Part shown: positions 25,038 through 38,700 of the stretch, piece after piece
How the letters are laid out: every line of letters begins with the position of its first letter
Position numbering within the stretch: the stretch's first letter is position 1
Assembly: GCA_946800325.1 (NCBI GenBank)
Contig: OX326961.1
Location: forward strand, 40,431,543 to 40,495,542
Direction of reading: 5' to 3'
DNA length: 64,000 nt
Origin: Luzula sylvatica
Taxonomy: Eukaryota > Streptophyta > Magnoliopsida > Poales > Juncaceae
Translations under genes and position numbers: made by a program
Notes under the pieces: generated by a model
What the model saw: only the letters and a program-made list of their open reading frames with translations
Told to the model about the DNA's origin: nothing
Database searches by the model: none

Positions 25038-28000
25038 AATCGAAAAACAAACTTTCTTAGTGTTTGTGAAATTTGGTGAAAAGTTATGTGGTAAAAGATA
25101 CGGTACAAATGATCTAAAAACACGTTATTTGAACTCCTCAAAGCGTTAAAATCTTGTTTTGAATCGAAAAACAAACTATGTTAGTGTTTGTGAAATTTGG
25201 TGAAAAGTTATGTTCTAAAAGGTACGATACAAATGATCTAAAAACACGTTATTTGAACTCCTCAAAGCGTTAAAAGCTTGTTTTGAATCGAAACTCAAAC
25301 TTTCTTAGTGTTTGTGAAATTTCGTGAAAAGTTATGTAGTAAAAGATACGATACAAATGATCTAAAACATGTTATTTGAACTCCTCAAAGCGTTAAAATC
25401 TTGTTTTGAATCGAAAAACAAACTTTCTTAGTGTTTGTGAAATTTGGTGAAAAGTTATGTAGTAAAAGATACGATACAAAGGATCTAAAAACACGTTATT
25501 TGAACTCCTCAAAGCGTTAAAATCTTGTTTTGAATCGAAAAACAAACTTTCTTAGTGTTTGTGAAATTTGGTGAAAAGTTATGTGGTAAAAGATACGATA
25601 CAAATGATCTAGAAACACGTCATTTGAACTCCTCAAAGCGTTAAAATCTTGTTTTGAATCGAAAAACAAACTATCTTAGTGTTTGTGAAATTTGGTGAAA
25701 AGTTATGTACTAAAAGATACGATACAAATGATCTAGAAACACGTTATTTGAACTCCTCAAAGCGTTAAAAGCTTGTTTTGAATCGAAACACAAACTTTCT
25801 TAGTGTTTGTGAAATTTCGTGAAAAGTTATGTAGTAAAAGATACGATACAAAGGATCTAAAAACAGGTTATTTGAACTCCTCAAAGCGTTAAAATCTTGT
25901 TTTGAATTGAAAAACAAACTTTCTTTGTGTTTGTGAAATTTGGAGAAAAGTTACGTACTAAAAGATACGATACAAATGATCTTAAAACACGTTATTTGAA
26001 CTACTCAAAGCGTTAAAATCTTGTTTTGAATCGAAAAACAAACTTTCTTAGTGTTTGTGAAATTCGGTGAAAAGTTATGTAGTAAAAGATACGGTACAAA
26101 TGATCTAAAAACACGTTATTTGAGCTCCTCAAAGCGTTAAAATCTTGTTTAGAATCGAAAAACAAACTATCTTAGTGTTTGTGAAATTTGGTGAAAAGTT
26201 ATGTACTAATAGATACGATACAAATGATCTTAAAACACGTTATTTGAACTCGTCAAAGCGTTAAAATCTTGTTTTGAATCTAAAAACAAACTATCTTAGT
26301 GTTTGTGAAATTTGGTGAAAAGTTATGTACTGAAAGATACGATACAAATGATCTAGAAACACGTTATTTGAACTCCTCAAAGCGTTAAAAGCTTGTTTTG
26401 AATCGAAACACAAACTTTCTTAGTGTTTGTGAAATTTCGTGAAAAGTTATGTAGTAAAAGATACGATACAAAGGATCTAAAAACACGTTATTTGAACTCC
26501 TCAAAACGTTAAAATCTTGTTTTGAATCGAAAAACAAACTTTCTTAGTGTTTGTGTAATTTGGTGATAAGTTATGTAGTAAAAGATACGATACAAATGAT
26601 CTTAAAACACGTTATTTGAACTCGTCAAAGCGTTAAAATCTTGTTTTGAATCTAAAAACAAACTTTCTTAGTGTTTGTGAAATTTTGTGAAAAGTTACGT
26701 GGTAAAAGATACGATACAAATGATCTACGAACACGTTATTTGAACTCCTCACAGCGTTAAAATCTTGTTTTGAATCGAAAAACAAACTATCTTAATGTTT
26801 GTGAAATTTGGTGAAAAGTTATGTACGAAAAGATACGATACAAATGATCTAAAAACACGTCATTTGAGCTCCTCAAAGCGTTAAAAGCTTGTTTTGAATC
26901 GAAAAACAAACTTTCTTAGTTTTTGTGATATTTGGTGATAAGTTATGTAGTAAAAGATACGATACAAATGATCTTAAAACACATTATTTGAACTCGTGAA
27001 AGCGTTAAAATCTTGTTTTGAATCGAAAAACAAACTTTCTTAGTGTTTGTGAAATTTGGTGAAAAGTTATGTGGTAAAAGATACGGTACAAATGATCTAA
27101 AAACACGTTATTTGAACTCCTCAAAACGTTACAATCTTGTTTTGAATCGAAAAACAAACTATCTTAGTGTTTGTGAAATTTGGTGAAAAGTTATGTACTA
27201 AAAGATACGATACAAATGATCTAGAAACACGTTATTTGAACTCCTCAAAGCGTTAAAAGCTTGTTTTGAATCGAAACACAAACTTTCTTAGTGTTTGTGA
27301 AATTTCGTGGAAAGTTATGTAGTAAAAGATACGATACAAAGGATCTAAAAACAGGTTATTTGAACTCCTCAAAGCGTTAAAATCTTGTTTTGAATCGAAA
27401 AACAAACTTTCTTAGTGTTTGTGAAATTCGGTGAAAAGTTATGTAGTAAAAGATACGGTACAAATGATCTAAAAACACGTTATTTGAGCTCCTCAAAGCG
27501 TTAAAATCTTGTTTAGAATCGAAAAACAAACTATCTTAGTGTTTGTGAAATTTGGTGAAAAGTTATGTACTAAAAGATACGATACAAATGATCTTAAAAC
27601 ACGTTATTTGAACTACTCAAAGCGTTAAAATCTTGTTTTGAATCGAAAAACAAACTTTCTTAGTGTTTGTGAAATTCGGTGAAAAGTTATGTAGTAAAAG
27701 ATACGGTACAAATGATCCAAAAACACGTTATTTGAGCTCCTCAAAGCGTTAAAATCTTGTTTAGAATCGGAAAACAAACTATCTTAGTGTTTGTGAAATT
27801 TGGTGAAAAGTTATGTACTAAAAGATACGATACAAATGATCTTAAAACACGTTATTTGAACTCGTCAAAGCGTTAAAATCTTGTTTTGAATCTAAAAACA
27901 AACTATCTTAGTGTTTGTGAAATTTGGTGAAAAGTTATGTACTGAAAGATACGATACAAATGATCTAGAAACACGTTATTTGAACTCCTCAAAGCGTTAA

Positions 28001-31000
28001 AAGCTTGTTTTGAATCGAAACACAAACTTTCTTAGTGTTTGTGAAATTTCGTGAAAAGTTATGTAGTAAAAGATACGATACAAAGGATCTAAAAACACGT
28101 TATTTCAACTCCTCAAAACGTTAAAATCTTGTTTTGAATCGAAAAACAAACTTTCTTAGTGTTTGTGTAATTTGGTGATAAGTTATGTAGTAAAAGATAC
28201 GATACAAATGATCTTAAAACACGTTATTTGAACTCGTCAAAGCGTTAAAATCTTGTTTTGAATCGAAAAACAAACTTTCTTAGTGTTTGTGAAATTTGGT
28301 GAAAAGTTATGTAGTAAAAGATACGATACAAATGATCTAAAACATGTTATTTGAACTCCTCAAAGCGCTAAAATCTTGTTTTGAATCGAAAAACAAACTT
28401 TCTTAGTGTTTGTGAAATTTGGTGAAAAGTTATGTAGTAAAAGATACGATACAAAGGATCTAAAAACACGTTATTTGAACTCCTCAAAGCGTTAAAATCT
28501 TGTTTTGAATCGAAAAACAAACTTTCTTAGTGTTTGTGAAATTTGGTGAAAAGTTACGTAGAAAAAGATACGATACAAATGATCTACAAACACGTTATTT
28601 GAACTACTCAAAGCGTTAAAATCTTGTTTTGAATCGAAAAACAAACTTTCTTAGTGTTTGTGAAATTCGGTGAAAAGTTATGTAGTAAAAGATACGATAC
28701 AAATGATCTAAAAATACGTTATTTGAGCTCCTCAAAGCGTTAAAAGTGTGTTTTGAATCGAAAAACAAACTTTCTTAGTGTTTGTGAAATTTGGTGAAAA
28801 GATCTGTAGTAAAAGATACGATACAAATGATCTTAAAACACGTTATTTGAACTCGTCAAAGCGTTAAAATCTTGTTTTGAATCGAAAAACAAACTTTCTT
28901 AGTGTTTGTGAAATTTGGTGAAAAGTTATGTGGTAAAAGATACGATACAAATGATCTAGAAACACGTTATTTGAACTCCTCAAAGCGTTAAAATCTTGTT
29001 TTGAATCGAAAAACAAACTATCTTAGTGTTTGTGAAATTTGGTGAAAACTTATGTACTAAAAGATACGATACAAATGATCTAGAAACACGTTATTTGAAC
29101 TCCTCAAAGCGTTAAAAGCTTGTTTTGAATCGAAACACAAACTTTCTTAGTGTTTGTGAAATTTCGTGAAAAGTTATGTAGTAAAAGATACGATACAAAG
29201 GATCTACAAACAGGTTATTTGAACTCCTCAAAGCGTTAAAATCTTGTTTTGAATCGAAAAACAAACTTTCTTTGTGTTTGTGAAATTTGGAGAAAAGTTA
29301 CGTACTAAAAGATACGATACAAATGATCTTAAAACACGTTATTTGAACTACTCAAAGCGTTAAAATCTTGTTTTGAATCGAAAAACAAACTTTCTTAGTG
29401 TTTGTGAAATTCGGTGAAAAGTTGTGTAGTAAAAGATACGGTACAAATGATCTAAAAACACGTTATTTGAGCTCCTCAAAGCGTTAAAATCTTGTTTAGA
29501 ATCGAAAAACAAACTATCTTAGTGTTTGTGAAATTTGGTGAAAAGTTATGTACTAAAAGATACGATACAAATGATCTTAAAACACGTTATTTGAACTCGT
29601 CAAAGCGTTAAAATCTTGTTTTGAATCTAAAAACAAACTATCTTAGTGTTTGTGAAATTTGGTGAAAAGTTATGTACTGAAAGATACGATACAAATGATC
29701 TAGAAACACGTTATTTGAACTCCTCAAAGCGTTAAAAGCTTGTTTTGAATCGAAACACAAACTTTCTTAGTGTTTGTGAAATTTCGTGAAAAGTTATGTA
29801 GTAAAAGATACGATACAAAGGATCTAAAAACACGTTATTTGAACTCCTCAAAACGTTAAAATCTTGTTTTGAATCGAAAAACAAACTTTCTTAGTGTTTG
29901 TGTAATTTGGTGATAAGTTATGTAGTAAAAGATACGATACAAATGATCTTAAAACACGTTATTTGAACTCGTCAAAGCGTTAAAATCTTGTTTTGAATCG
30001 AAAAACAAACTTTCTTAGTGTTTGTGAAATTTGGTGAAAAGTTATGTGGTAAAAGATACGGTACAAATGATCTAAAAACACGTTATTTGAACTCCTCAAA
30101 GCGTTAAAATCTTGTTTTGAATCGAAAAACAAACTATGTTAGTGTTTGTGAAATTTGGTGAAAAGTTATGTTCTAAAAGGTACGATACAAATGATCTAAA
30201 AACACGTTATTTGAACTCCTCAAAGCGTTAAAAGCTTGTTTTGAATCGAAACTCAAACTTTCTTAGTGTTTGTGAAATTTCGTGAAAAGTTATGTAGTAA
30301 AAGATACGATACAAATGATCTAAAACATGTTATTTGAACTCCTCAAAGCGTTAAAATCTTGTTTTGAATCGAAAAACAAACTTTCTTAGTGTTTGTGAAA
30401 TTTGGTGAAAAGTTATGTAGTAAAAGATACGATACAAAGGATCTAAAAACACGTTATTTGAACTCCTCAAAGCGTTAAAATCTTGTTTTGAATCGAAAAA
30501 CAAACTTTCTTAGTGTTTGTGAAATTTGGTGAAAAGTTATGTGGTAAAAGATACGATACAAATGATCTAGAAACACGTCATTTGAACTCCTCAAAGCGTT
30601 AAAATCTTGTTTTGAATCGAAAAACAAACTATCTTAGTGTTTGTGAAATTTGGTGAAAAGTTATGTACTAAAAGATACGATACAAATGATCTAGAAACAC
30701 GTTATTTGAACTCCTCAAAGCGTTAAAAGCTTGTTTTGAATCGAAACACAAACTTTCTTAGTGTTTGTGAAATTTCGTGAAAAGTTATGTAGTAAAAGAT
30801 ACGATACAAAGGATCTAAAAACAGGTTATTTGAACTCCTCAAAGCGTTAAAATCTTGTTTTGAATTGAAAAACAAACTTTCTTTGTGTTTGTGAAATTTG
30901 GAGAAAAGTTACGTACTAAAAGATACGATACAAATGATCTTAAAACACGTTATTTGAACTACTCAAAGCGTTAAAATCTTGTTTTGAATCGAAAAACAAA

Positions 31001-34000
31001 CTTTCTTAGTGTTTGTGAAATTCGGTGAAAAGTTATGTAGTAAAAGATACGGTACAAATGATCTAAAAACACGTTATTTGAGCTCCTCAAAGCGTTAAAA
31101 TCTTGTTTAGAATCGAAAAACAAACTATCTTAGTGTTTGTGAAATTTGGTGAAAAGTTATGTACTAATAGATACGATACAAATGATCTTAAAACACGTTA
31201 TTTGAACTCGTCAAAGCGTTAAAATCTTGTTTTGAATCTAAAAACAAACTATCTTAGTGTTTGTGAAATTTGGTGAAAAGTTATGTACTGAAAGATACGA
31301 TACAAATGATCTAGAAACACGTTATTTGAACTCCTCAAAGCGTTAAAAGCTTGTTTTGAATCGAAACACAAACTTTCTTAGTGTTTGTGAAATTTCGTGA
31401 AAAGTTATGTAGTAAAAGATACGATACAAAGGATCTAAAAACACGTTATTTGAACTCCTCAAAACGTTAAAATCTTGTTTTGAATCGAAAAACAAACTTT
31501 CTTAGTGTTTGTGTAATTTGGTGATAAGTTATGTAGTAAAAGATACGATACAAATGATCTTAAAACACGTTATTTGAACTCGTCAAAGCGTTAAAATCTT
31601 GTTTTGAATCTAAAAACAAACTTTCTTAGTGTTTGTGAAATTTTGTGAAAAGTTACGTGGTAAAAGATACGATACAAATGATCTACGAACACGTTATTTG
31701 AACTCCTCACAGCGTTAAAATCTTGTTTTGAATCGAAAAACAAACTATCTTAATGTTTGTGAAATTTGGTGAAAAGTTATGTACGAAAAGATACGATACA
31801 AATGATCTAAAAACACGTCATTTGAGCTCCTCAAAGCGTTAAAAGCTTGTTTTGAATCGAAAAACAAACTTTCTTAGTTTTTGTGATATTTGGTGATAAG
31901 TTATGTAGTAAAAGATACGATACAAATGATCTTAAAACACATTATTTGAACTCGTGAAAGCGTTAAAATCTTGTTTTGAATCGAAAAACAAACTTTCTTA
32001 GTGTTTGTGAAATTTGGTGAAAAGTTATGTGGTAAAAGATACGGTACAAATGATCTAAAAACACGTTATTTGAACTCCTCAAAACGTTACAATCTTGTTT
32101 TGAATCGAAAAACAAACTATCTTAGTGTTTGTGAAATTTGGTGAAAAGTTATGTACTAAAAGATACGATACAAATGATCTAGAAACACGTTATTTGAACT
32201 CCTCAAAGCGTTAAAAGCTTGTTTTGAATCGAAACACAAACTTTCTTAGTGTTTGTGAAATTTCGTGGAAAGTTATGTAGTAAAAGATACGATACAAAGG
32301 ATCTAAAAACAGGTTATTTGAACTCCTCAAAGCGTTAAAATCTTGTTTTGAATCGAAAAACAAACTTTCTTAGTGTTTGTGAAATTCGGTGAAAAGTTAT
32401 GTAGTAAAAGATACGGTACAAATGATCTAAAAACACGTTATTTGAGCTCCTCAAAGCGTTAAAATCTTGTTTAGAATCGAAAAACAAACTATCTTAGTGT
32501 TTGTGAAATTTGGTGAAAAGTTATGTACTAAAAGATACGATACAAATGATCTTAAAACACGTTATTTGAACTACTCAAAGCGTTAAAATCTTGTTTTGAA
32601 TCGAAAAACAAACTTTCTTAGTGTTTGTGAAATTCGGTGAAAAGTTATGTAGTAAAAGATACGGTACAAATGATCCAAAAACACGTTATTTGAGCTCCTC
32701 AAAGCGTTAAAATCTTGTTTAGAATCGGAAAACAAACTATCTTAGTGTTTGTGAAATTTGGTGAAAAGTTATGTACTAAAAGATACGATACAAATGATCT
32801 TAAAACACGTTATTTGAACTCGTCAAAGCGTTAAAATCTTGTTTTGAATCTAAAAACAAACTATCTTAGTGTTTGTGAAATTTGGTGAAAAGTTATGTAC
32901 TGAAAGATACGATACAAATGATCTAGAAACACGTTATTTGAACTCCTCAAAGCGTTAAAAGCTTGTTTTGAATCGAAACACAAACTTTCTTAGTGTTTGT
33001 GAAATTTCGTGAAAAGTTATGTAGTAAAAGATACGATACAAAGGATCTAAAAACACGTTATTTCAACTCCTCAAAACGTTAAAATCTTGTTTTGAATCGA
33101 AAAACAAACTTTCTTAGTGTTTGTGTAATTTGGTGATAAGTTATGTAGTAAAAGATACGATACAAATGATCTTAAAACACGTTATTTGAACTCGTCAAAG
33201 CGTTAAAATCTTGTTTTGAATCGAAAAACAAACTTTCTTAGTGTTTGTGAAATTTGGTGAAAAGTTATGTAGTAAAAGATACGATACAAATGATCTAAAA
33301 CATGTTATTTGAACTCCTCAAAGCGCTAAAATCTTGTTTTGAATCGAAAAACAAACTTTCTTAGTGTTTGTGAAATTTGGTGAAAAGTTATGTAGTAAAA
33401 GATACGATACAAAGGATCTAAAAACACGTTATTTGAACTCCTCAAAGCGTTAAAATCTTGTTTTGAATCGAAAAACAAACTTTCTTAGTGTTTGTGAAAT
33501 TTGGTGAAAAGTTACGTAGAAAAAGATACGATACAAATGATCTACAAACACGTTATTTGAACTACTCAAAGCGTTAAAATCTTGTTTTGAATCGAAAAAC
33601 AAACTTTCTTAGTGTTTGTGAAATTCGGTGAAAAGTTATGTAGTAAAAGATACGATACAAATGATCTAAAAATACGTTATTTGAGCTCCTCAAAGCGTTA
33701 AAAGTGTGTTTTGAATCGAAAAACAAACTTTCTTAGTGTTTGTGAAATTTGGTGAAAAGATCTGTAGTAAAAGATACGATACAAATGATCTTAAAACACG
33801 TTATTTGAACTCGTCAAAGCGTTAAAATCTTGTTTTGAATCGAAAAACAAACTTTCTTAGTGTTTGTGAAATTTGGTGAAAAGTTATGTGGTAAAAGATA
33901 CGATACAAATGATCTAGAAACACGTTATTTGAACTCCTCAAAGCGTTAAAATCTTGTTTTGAATCGAAAAACAAACTATCTTAGTGTTTGTGAAATTTGG

Positions 34001-35780
34001 TGAAAACTTATGTACTAAAAGATACGATACAAATGATCTAGAAACACGTTATTTGAACTCCTCAAAGCGTTAAAAGCTTGTTTTGAATCGAAACACAAAC
34101 TTTCTTAGTGTTTGTGAAATTTCGTGAAAAGTTATGTAGTAAAAGATACGATACAAAGGATCTACAAACAGGTTATTTGAACTCCTCAAAGCGTTAAAAT
34201 CTTGTTTTGAATCGAAAAACAAACTTTCTTTGTGTTTGTGAAATTTGGAGAAAAGTTACGTACTAAAAGATACGATACAAATGATCTTAAAACACGTTAT
34301 TTGAACTACTCAAAGCGTTAAAATCTTGTTTTGAATCGAAAAACAAACTTTCTTAGTGTTTGTGAAATTCGGTGAAAAGTTGTGTAGTAAAAGATACGGT
34401 ACAAATGATCTAAAAACACGTTATTTGAGCTCCTCAAAGCGTTAAAATCTTGTTTAGAATCGAAAAACAAACTATCTTAGTGTTTGTGAAATTTGGTGAA
34501 AAGTTATGTACTAAAAGATACGATACAAATGATCTTAAAACACGTTATTTGAACTCGTCAAAGCGTTAAAATCTTGTTTTGAATCTAAAAACAAACTATC
34601 TTAGTGTTTGTGAAATTTGGTGAAAAGTTATGTACTGAAAGATACGATACAAATGATCTAGAAACACGTTATTTGAACTCCTCAAAGCGTTAAAAGCTTG
34701 TTTTGAATCGAAACACAAACTTTCTTAGTGTTTGTGAAATTTCGTGAAAAGTTATGTAGTAAAAGATACGATACAAAGGATCTAAAAACACGTTATTTGA
34801 ACTCCTCAAAACGTTAAAATCTTGTTTTGAATCGAAAAACAAACTTTCTTAGTGTTTGTGTAATTTGGTGATAAGTTATGTAGTAAAAGATACGATACAA
34901 ATGATCTTAAAACACGTTATTTGAACTCGTCAAAGCGTTAAAATCTTGTTTTGAATCGAAAAACAAACTTTCTTAGTGTTTGTGAAATTTGGTGAAAAGT
35001 TATGTGGTAAAAGATACGGTACAAATGATCTAAAAACACGTTATTTGAACTCCTCAAAGCGTTAAAATCTTGTTTTGAATCGAAAAACAAACTATGTTAG
35101 TGTTTGTGAAATTTGGTGAAAAGTTATGTTCTAAAAGGTACGATACAAATGATCTAAAAACACGTTATTTGAACTCCTCAAAGCGTTAAAAGCTTGTTTT
35201 GAATCGAAACTCAAACTTTCTTAGTGTTTGTGAAATTTCGTGAAAAGTTATGTAGTAAAAGATACGATACAAATGATCTAAAACATGTTATTTGAACTCC
35301 TCAAAGCGTTAAAATCTTGTTTTGAATCGAAAAACAAACTTTCTTAGTGTTTGTGAAATTTGGTGAAAAGTTATGTAGTAAAAGATACGATACAAAGGAT
35401 CTAAAAACACGTTATTTGAACTCCTCAAAGCGTTAAAATCTTGTTTTGAATCGAAAAACAAACTTTCTTAGTGTTTGTGAAATTTGGTGAAAAGTTATGT
35501 GGTAAAAGATACGATACAAATGATCTAGAAACACGTTATTTGAACTCCTCAAAGCGTTAAAATCTTGTTTTGAATCGAAAAACAAACTATCTTAGTGTTT
35601 GTGAAATTTGGTGAAAAGTTATGTACTAAAAGATACGATACAAATGATCTAGAAACACGTTATTTGAACTCCTCAAAGCGTTAAAAGCTTGTTTTGAATC
35701 GAAACACAAACTTTCTTAGTGTTTGTGAAATTTCGTGAAAAGTTATGTAGTAAAAGATACGATACAAAGGATCTAAAAAC
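20560..35780. repeat. 40-monomer higher-order repeat, 4958 bp, about 3.1 copies
   Basis: Units run approximately 20560-25517, 25518-30475 and 30476-35433, with a short remnant to 35780. Each contains 38 monomers of 124 bp and two of 123 bp. Markers at exact 4958-bp spacing are GAATTGAAAAAC (20948, 25906, 30864), ATCTACGAAC (21765, 26723, 31681) and GAAAACTTATG (C at 24091, 29049, 34007). ACTAATAG (26205, 31163) is shared by units 2 and 3 only. The unit equals one 3347-bp unit plus 1611 bp (13 monomers), so it appears to have formed by extending the older 3347-bp repeat. ACATCTTATT near 24379 is private to unit 1. Units 2 and 3 look almost identical, which suggests recent amplification. Confidence 0.88.
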
Positions 35781-38700
35781 ACGTTATTTGAGCTCCTCAA
35801 AGCGTTAAAATCTTGTTTAGAATCGAAAAACAAACTATCTTAGTGTTTGTGAAATTTGGTGAAAAGTTATGTACTAAAAGATACGATACAAATGATCTTA
35901 AAACACGTTATTTGAACTCGTCAAAGCGTTAAAATCTTGTTTTGAATCTAAAAACAAACTATCTTAGTGTTTGTGAAATTTGGTGAAAAGTTATGTACTG
36001 AAAGATACGATACAAATGATCTAGAAACACGTTATTTGAACTCCTCAAAGCGTTAAAAGCTTGTTTTGAATCGAAACACAAACTTTCTTAGTGTTTGTGA
36101 AATTTCGTGAAAAGTTATGTAGTAAAAGATACGATACAAAGGATCTAAAAACACGTTATTTGAACTCCTCAAAACGTTAAAATCTTGTTTTGAATCGAAA
36201 AACAAACTTTCTTAGTGTTTGTGTAATTTGGTGATAAGTTATGTAGTAAAATATACGATACAAATGATCTTAAAACACGTTATTTGAACTCGTCAAAGCG
36301 TTAAAATCTTGTTTTGAATCGAAAAACAAACTTTCTTAGTGTTTGTGAAATTTGGTGAAAAGTTATGTGGTAAAAGATACGGTACAAATGATCTAAAAAC
36401 ACGTTATTTGAACTCCTCAAAGCGTTAAAATCTTGTTTTGAATCGAAAAACAAACTATGTTAGTGTTTGTGAAATTTGGTGAAAAGTTATGTTCTAAAAG
36501 GTACGTTACAAATGATCTAAAAACACGTTATTTGAACTCCACAAAGCGTTAAAAGCTTGTTTTGAATCGAAACTCAAACTTTCTTAGTGTTTGTGAAATT
36601 TCGTGAAAAGTTATGTAGTAAAAGATACGATACAAATGATCTAAAACATGTTATTTGAACTCCTCAAAGCGTTAAAATCTTGTTTTGAATCGAAAAACAA
36701 ACTTTCTTAGTGTTTGTGAAATTTGGTGAAAAGTTATGTAGTAAAAGATACGATACAAAGGATCTAAAAACAGGTTATTTGAACTCCTCAAAGCGTTAAA
36801 ATCTTGTTTTGAATCGAAAAACAAACTTTCTTAGTGTTTGTGAAATTCGGTGAAAAGTTATGTAGTAAAAGATACGGTACAAATGATCTAAAAACACGTT
36901 ATTTGAGCTCCTCAAAGCGTTAAAATCTTGTTTAGAATCGAAAAACAAACTATCTTAGTGTTTGTGAAATTTGGTGAAAAGTTATGTACTAAAAGATACG
37001 ATACAAATGATCTTAAAACACGTTATTTGAACTACTCAAAGCGTTAAAATCTAGTTTTGAATCGAAAAACAAACTTTCTTAGTGTTTGTGAAATTCGGTG
37101 AAAAGTTATGTAGTAAAAGATACGGTACAAATGATCTAAAAACACGTTATTTGAGCTCCTCAAAGCGTTAAAATCTTGTTTAGAATCGAAAAACAAACTA
37201 TCTTAGTGTTTGTGAAATTTGGTGAAAAGTTATGTACTAAAAGATACGATACAAATGATCTAAAAACACGTTATTTGAACTCGTCAAAGCGTTAAAATCT
37301 TGTTTTGAATCTAAAAACAAACTATCTTAGTGTTTGTGAAATTTGGTGAAAAGTTATGTACTGAAAGATACGATACAAATGATCTAGAAACACGTTATTT
37401 GAACTCCTCAAAGCGTTAAAAGCTTGTTTTGAATCGAAACACAAACTTTCTTAGTGTTTGTGAAATTTCGTGAAAAGTTATGTAGTAAAAGATACGATAC
37501 AAAGGATCTAAAAACACGTTATTTGAACTCCTCAAAACGTTAAAATCTTGTTTTGAATCGAAAAACAAACTTTCTTAGTGTTTGTGTAATTTGGTGATAA
37601 GTTATGTAGTAAAAGATACGATACAAATGATCTTAAAACACGTTATTTGAACTCGTCAAAGCGTTAAAATCTTGTTTTGAATCTAAAAACAAACTTTCTT
37701 AGGGTTTGTGAAATTTTGTGAAAAGTTACGTGGTAAAAGATACGATACAAATGATCTACAAACACGTTATTTGAACTCCTCACAGCGTTAAAATCTTGTT
37801 TTGAATCGAAAAACAAACTATCTTAATGTTTGTGAAATTTGGTGAAAAGTTATGTACGAAAAGATACGATACAAATGATCTAAAAACACGTCATTTGAGC
37901 TCCTCAAAGCGTTAAAAGCTTGTTTTGAATCGAAAAACAAACTTTCTTAGTGTTTGTGATATTTGGTGATAAGTTATGTAGTAAAAGATACGATACAAAT
38001 GATCTTAAAACACATTATTTGAACTCGTGAAAGCGTTAAAATCTTGTTTTGAATCGAAAAACAAACTTTCTTAGTGTTTGTGAAATTCGGTGAAAAGTTA
38101 TGTGGTAAAAGATACGGTACAAATGATCTAAAAACACGTTATTTGAACTCCTCAAAACGTTACAATCTTGTTTTGAATCGAAAAACAAACTATCTTAGTG
38201 TTTGTGAAATTTGGTGAAAAGTTATGTACTAAAAGATACGATACAAATGATCTAGAAACACGTTATTTGAACTCCTCAAAGCGTTAAAAGCTTGTTTTGA
38301 ATCGAAACACAAACTTTCTTAGTGTTTGTGAAATTTCGTGAAAAGTTATGTAGTAAAAGATACGATACAAAGGATCTAAAAACACGTTATTTGAACTCCT
38401 CAAAGCGTTAAAATCTTGTTTTGAATCGAAAAACAAACTTTCTTAGTGTTTGTGAAATTTGGTGAAAAGATCTGTAGTAAAAGATACGATACAAATGATC
38501 TTAAAACACGTTATTTGAACTCGTCAAAGCGTTAAAATCTTGTTTTGAATCGAAAAACAAACTTTCTTAGTGTTTGTGAAATTTGGTGAAAAGTTATGTG
38601 GTAAAAGATACGATACAAATGATCTAGAAACACGTTATTTGAACTCCTCAAAGCGTTAAAATCTTGTTTTGAATCGAAAAACAAACTATCTTAGTGTTTG

